Position numbers and translations under genes: made by a program
Notes under the pieces: generated by a model
The model's input: only the letters and a program-made list of their open reading frames with translations
Database searches by the model: none
What the model was told of the DNA's origin: nothing
Part shown: positions 60,972-64,000 of the stretch, one piece after another
Layout: each line of letters begins with the position of its first letter
How positions within the stretch are numbered: the stretch's first letter is position 1
From: Gracilimonas sp965227215
GTDB lineage: Bacteria; Bacteroidota; Rhodothermia; Balneolales; Balneolaceae
Assembly (NCBI GenBank): GCA_965227215.1
Contig: OZ245729.1
Location: 1,054,001-1,118,000 of the forward strand
Reading direction: 5' to 3'
DNA: 64,000 nt

Positions 60972-62073
60972 GAATCCACGCATATTATTAGCTGCCGGCG
61001 GCACAGGCGGACATGTTTATCCTGCTATTGCTATTGCTGATGCTTTAAGGAAAGAACAAGCTGAGACTGAAATCCTGTTTGTAGGAACCAAGGATCATAT
61101 GGAATGGCAGGCTGTGCCGAAGGCAGGCTATGACATCCGTAATGTCTGGATCAGTGGTTTCCATCGCCGGTTCACCCTGAAGAATTTACTGTTCCCTGTT
61201 AAACTGATGACCAGCCTTGTGCAAAGCCTGAGAATACTGTCTGGCTATAAGCCGCATGTCGTGGTTTCCTGTGGCGGGTATGTAGCCGGTCCGGTTGGGT
61301 GGGTTGCGGGTAAAAAAGGCATTCCCATTGTGATACAGGAACAAAATAGTTTTCCGGGTGTCACGAACCGGCTGCTGGCGAAGTTCGCTACGAAGATTTT
61401 TACGGCCTTCAAAGAAGCCGACCGGTATCTACCAGAAGAAAAAACGGAGATCACCGGCAACCCAACCCGTGCCACTTTAACCGGAGCTGATAAATCAAAA
61501 GCGTTACAGTCTTTTGGCTTTGATGAGAGCAAGCCTGTGTTATTGGTGATGGGCGGAAGCGGTGGAGCTAAAACCATCAATGAGGCGATGAAAGCCAATA
61601 TCGAGCAACTTCACAACAAAGCCGGTTTACAAATAATCTGGCAGTGTGGAGCAAGGTATTATGATGAACTCTCTACCGAAATCAACGAAAAGAACTTAGA
61701 AAACCTGCGACTCACGGCCTTCCTCGACAACATGGCGGAAGCGTATGCAGCTGCAGATTTGGTAATAAGCCGCGCCGGGGCCAGTTCCTGCTCGGAATTA
61801 ATGCTAACGGGAAAACCAAGTGTATTGGTCCCCTCTCCAAATGTTGCCGGAGATCACCAGACACAAAACGCTAAAGCAATGGTAGATGCAGGTGCATCAA
61901 AATTGTTGGAGGATAATGCTATGAAAGAGACCATGACTGAACTGGTGGAGCAATTGATCTATGACCAGGAAAACCTAAAGCGCATGAATCAGGCTGCATT
62001 GAATCTGGCAAAGCCCGATGCCGCCAAGCTGATTGCCAAAGAAATATTAGAAATCGCAAAATCCAAGTTATAA
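60964..62073 (+). CDS. murG: Lipid II synthase MurG
   Basis: 369 residues from the ATG at 60964 (MDKNPRILLAAGGTGGHVYPAIA), which places the glycine-rich loop at the right distance; an in-frame ATG at 60910 lies inside ftsW. GGYVAGPVGWVA, QEQNSFPGVTNRLLA, VMGGSGGAKTINEA and the UDP-GlcNAc site SRAGASSCSELMLTGKPSVLVPSPNVAGDHQTQNA. Adds GlcNAc to lipid I on the cytoplasmic face. Confidence 0.97.
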   Translation: MDKNPRILLAAGGTGGHVYPAIAIADALRKEQAETEILFVGTKDHMEWQAVPKAGYDIRNVWISGFHRRFTLKNLLFPVKLMTSLVQSLRILSGYKPHVVVSCGGYVAGPVGWVAGKKGIPIVIQEQNSFPGVTNRLLAKFATKIFTAFKEADRYLPEEKTEITGNPTRATLTGADKSKALQSFGFDESKPVLLVMGGSGGAKTINEAMKANIEQLHNKAGLQIIWQCGARYYDELSTEINEKNLENLRLTAFLDNMAEAYAAADLVISRAGASSCSELMLTGKPSVLVPSPNVAGDHQTQNAKAMVDAGASKLLEDNAMKETMTELVEQLIYDQENLKRMNQAALNLAKPDAAKLIAKEILEIAKSKL

Positions 62074-62083
62074 GAACGCAGTA

Positions 62084-63511
62084 GTGGAAAAACGCATCGA
62101 AACACAACCCGTATTTGGCCGCACAAAACATATCCACATGGTGGGTATAGGTGGCATTGGTATGAGCGGGATGGCCGAAATATTGTTACAGCGCGGATAT
62201 AAAGTAAGCGGCTCGGACGGTGCGGTAACCGAAACCACCAAACGACTGCAGGAACTCGGCGCTACTGTTCACAAAGGCCACAAGGCAGAATATATTGAAG
62301 GTGCCGATGTGGTTGTTTACACCAGTGCGGTTAAAGCTGATGAGAATGTGGAAACCAAAGCAGCTATCGAAGAGCGCATACCTACCATAAAACGTGCAGA
62401 AATGCTGGCCGAACTCATGAAAATGAAATTCGGGATCGGTGTGGCCGGAACACATGGCAAGACCACAACCACAACTATGGTGGGGCATGTCACTCAGGAC
62501 GGAAATTACGACCCGACCATTATTGTAGGCGGTAAGGTTCACAGTTTCGATAAAACCAACGCCGTGGTTGGTAAAGGCGATTTAATTGTAGTGGAAGCTG
62601 ATGAGTTTGACCGGACCTTCCTCCGCCTCTCTCCTTCTCTGGCTATTATTACGAATATTGAAGCCGAGCATCTCGACATTTACGATGATCTGGAAGATGT
62701 GAAGCAGGCATTCATCGATTATGCCAATAAAGTCCCGTTCTACGGGGCTGTCATAGTTTGCCTCGACGATCCGAATGTTCGCAGCATTCTTCCGGAATTA
62801 GAAAAACGTGTGATCACCTATGGATTAACACCACAAGCTCAGCTCCGTGCCACCGACATCCGTTCTGACGCTTTTACCAGTACGTTCTCTGTGGTTTGGG
62901 AAGATGAGAAACTTGGGGTTATCACACTGAAAGCTCCCGGTGAGCATAATGTAAAGAATGCCCTTGCTGCTATTGCAACCGGTTTAGAGCTCGATATTGA
63001 TTTTAAGCTAATTAAGAAAGGACTGGAGCGTTATGAAGGTGTATTCCGTCGCTTCCAGCTTAAATATGACAATGGCTGCATGGTGATTGATGATTATGCT
63101 CATCACCCTACTGAAGTTCATGCAACATTGCAGGCAGCCAATAAAGGCTGGCCCGATCGCCGGGTAGTTGCTGTTTTTCAGCCCCACCTGTACTCTCGAA
63201 CTCAGGAATTATATAAGGAATTCGGTCTCTCCTTCTTTGATGCGGAAATGTTAATTGTGACAGATGTATACCCCTCCCGCGAAAAACCTATTGAAGGTGT
63301 TACCGGAAAGCTCATTGCTGATACGGCCGAGCAGTACGGGCATAAGAATGTGATGTATGTGGAAGACAAAGAAGACGTCACCAAAACTTTGAAAGAGATT
63401 GCAGAACCCGGCGACATTATAATTACGATGGGTGCCGGAGATATTTACCGCTTTGGCGAAGAGTTCGTTGAAGCGTTGAAATCAGGAAAATTCAAACCAA
63501 AAGCCAGATAG
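62084..63511 (+). CDS. murC: UDP-MurNAc L-alanine ligase MurC
   Basis: 475 residues from a GTG start. HMVGIGGIGMSGMAEILLQRGYKVSGSD, ATP loop GVAGTHGKTTTTTMVGHV, VVEADEFDRTFLRLSP, GVFRRFQLKYDNGCMVIDDYAHHPTEV and VFQPHLYSRTQ. First amino-acid ligase of stem-peptide synthesis. Followed at once by ftsQ with no gap. Confidence 0.97.
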   Translation: MEKRIETQPVFGRTKHIHMVGIGGIGMSGMAEILLQRGYKVSGSDGAVTETTKRLQELGATVHKGHKAEYIEGADVVVYTSAVKADENVETKAAIEERIPTIKRAEMLAELMKMKFGIGVAGTHGKTTTTTMVGHVTQDGNYDPTIIVGGKVHSFDKTNAVVGKGDLIVVEADEFDRTFLRLSPSLAIITNIEAEHLDIYDDLEDVKQAFIDYANKVPFYGAVIVCLDDPNVRSILPELEKRVITYGLTPQAQLRATDIRSDAFTSTFSVVWEDEKLGVITLKAPGEHNVKNALAAIATGLELDIDFKLIKKGLERYEGVFRRFQLKYDNGCMVIDDYAHHPTEVHATLQAANKGWPDRRVVAVFQPHLYSRTQELYKEFGLSFFDAEMLIVTDVYPSREKPIEGVTGKLIADTAEQYGHKNVMYVEDKEDVTKTLKEIAEPGDIIITMGAGDIYRFGEEFVEALKSGKFKPKAR

Positions 63512-64000
63512 TTGAGTAACCAAGCATCAAATAAAAGCTTACTCCCGTGGATTACCACCGTGTTGATGGTAACCGGAATTGCTGTGCTTGCCGCGCTCTA
63601 CTGGAACCGGAATGTGACCGTGCAAGATGTGCAGGTTAACAACTTATACTATACCGGCTACGAGCAGGTAAAACAAGCAGCAAACATTCCTATGGGCATC
63701 AAACCGGATAGCCTGAACCTGAATGAAGTAGTTCAGCGAGTAGAAAAACTGGATTATGTCCGCTCTGTAAAGCCCTACATCGAACCCAGCGGAGATTTGA
63801 GACTTACTGTGGCAGAACGACAGCCTATTGCCCTGTTGGTGAATGGCTCTGACCGAATGTATGTAGATGCTGAAGGTGTGCGTTTGCCCATATTGGAAGG
63901 CAAGACACAAGACGTTCCACTTTTGTATGGATACAGTGCAACCTCCCGGGATACCATTAAAACTGAAGAATTTACACAGGTACGAGACTTTTTGATGAAA
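63512..64000 (+). CDS. ftsQ: Division protein FtsQ/DivIB, 5' part
   Basis: An open frame runs from the TTG directly after the murC stop to the window edge (163 codons); no ATG lies near the start. The product has a short cytoplasmic end (MSNQASNKSLLPW), one membrane helix (about 14-31, ITTVLMVTGIAVLAALYW) and a POTRA domain (VQDVQVNNLYYTGYEQVKQAANIP...VEKLDYVRSVKPYIEPSGDLRLTVAERQPIALLVNG), followed by MYVDAEGVRLP, all typical of FtsQ. Position after murC is canonical. The 3' end is outside the window. Confidence 0.92.
   Translation, partial: MSNQASNKSLLPWITTVLMVTGIAVLAALYWNRNVTVQDVQVNNLYYTGYEQVKQAANIPMGIKPDSLNLNEVVQRVEKLDYVRSVKPYIEPSGDLRLTVAERQPIALLVNGSDRMYVDAEGVRLPILEGKTQDVPLLYGYSATSRDTIKTEEFTQVRDFLMK

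Noticed and set aside
63644..63910. Minus-strand frame at the right edge
   Set aside because: It is antisense to the ftsQ frame, which has a membrane helix, a POTRA domain and the expected position after murC.

Overview
The window looks like a chromosomal segment of a free-living member of the Bacteroidota/Balneolota group; I would guess a Balneolales-type marine or saline bacterium such as Gracilimonas or Balneola, but that is inference. The support is a sigma factor-FecR-SusC-SusD operon, the Bacteroidota-type GlmU-like protein divergent from glmS, stand-alone MnmD, a DUF4956 protein, a DASH-type photolyase, and a meso-diaminopimelate type MurE in a classical mraZ-rsmH-ftsL-ftsI-murE-mraY-murD-ftsW-murG-murC-ftsQ cluster. 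No prophage, plasmid, CRISPR or rRNA genes were seen. One tRNA gene (Gly, anticodon GCC) was found.

Layout. 0-6.5 kb: an umuDC pair whose UmuD lacks both catalytic residues, a minus-strand M20 amidohydrolase/FAD oxidase pair, an anchored DUF4097-like protein with a nine-fold Leu-x-Asn repeat, and mnmD. 6.5-16 kb, mostly minus strand: engB-purF, an orphan TPR sensor kinase, an OsmC protein, a tRNA-Gly with a tandem GIY-YIG nuclease duplication, an Upf1-like helicase, a GntR regulator and pdxJ. 16-26 kb: two NlpC/P60 lipoproteins bracketing a sigma/FecR/SusC/SusD operon. 26-28.3 kb: glmS followed by an AT-rich gap with three DnaA-box matches. 28-39.8 kb: small signalling and metabolic genes, a DASH photolyase, a DUF4956-adaptor-TolC-SDR operon, YceI, 3-methyladenine glycosylase and BrkB. 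39.8-43.5 kb: mutS and era. 44.3-48.4 kb: a methionine operon (metY-metX-hom). 48.4-51.4 kb: a REP-associated transposase, a P1 peptidase and a CarboxypepD_reg protein. 51.6 kb to the end: the division and cell wall cluster, running off the edge inside ftsQ.

The most interesting region is the leader of the methionine operon. A 25-codon peptide full of Met and Cys codons ends exactly where a 2:3 antiterminator helix begins, and is followed by an intrinsic terminator. A SAM-I riboswitch with its own antiterminator and terminator comes next, before metY. This reads as two transcription gates in series: one sensing charged Met/Cys tRNA by ribosome stalling, one sensing S-adenosylmethionine directly. 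A further terminator-like hairpin lies between metY and metX.

Other notable signals are: a tRNA-Gly 3' half duplicated around a roughly 330-bp GIY-YIG unit, like a miniature integrative element; a family of intergenic palindromes whose arms are built from 8-bp phased GTGA-type words; a RAYT transposase gene carrying a GTAG-headed palindrome inside its own reading frame; and five 10-bp phased MraZ-box positions over the mraZ promoter. All calls are from reading the sequence; no database search was possible.
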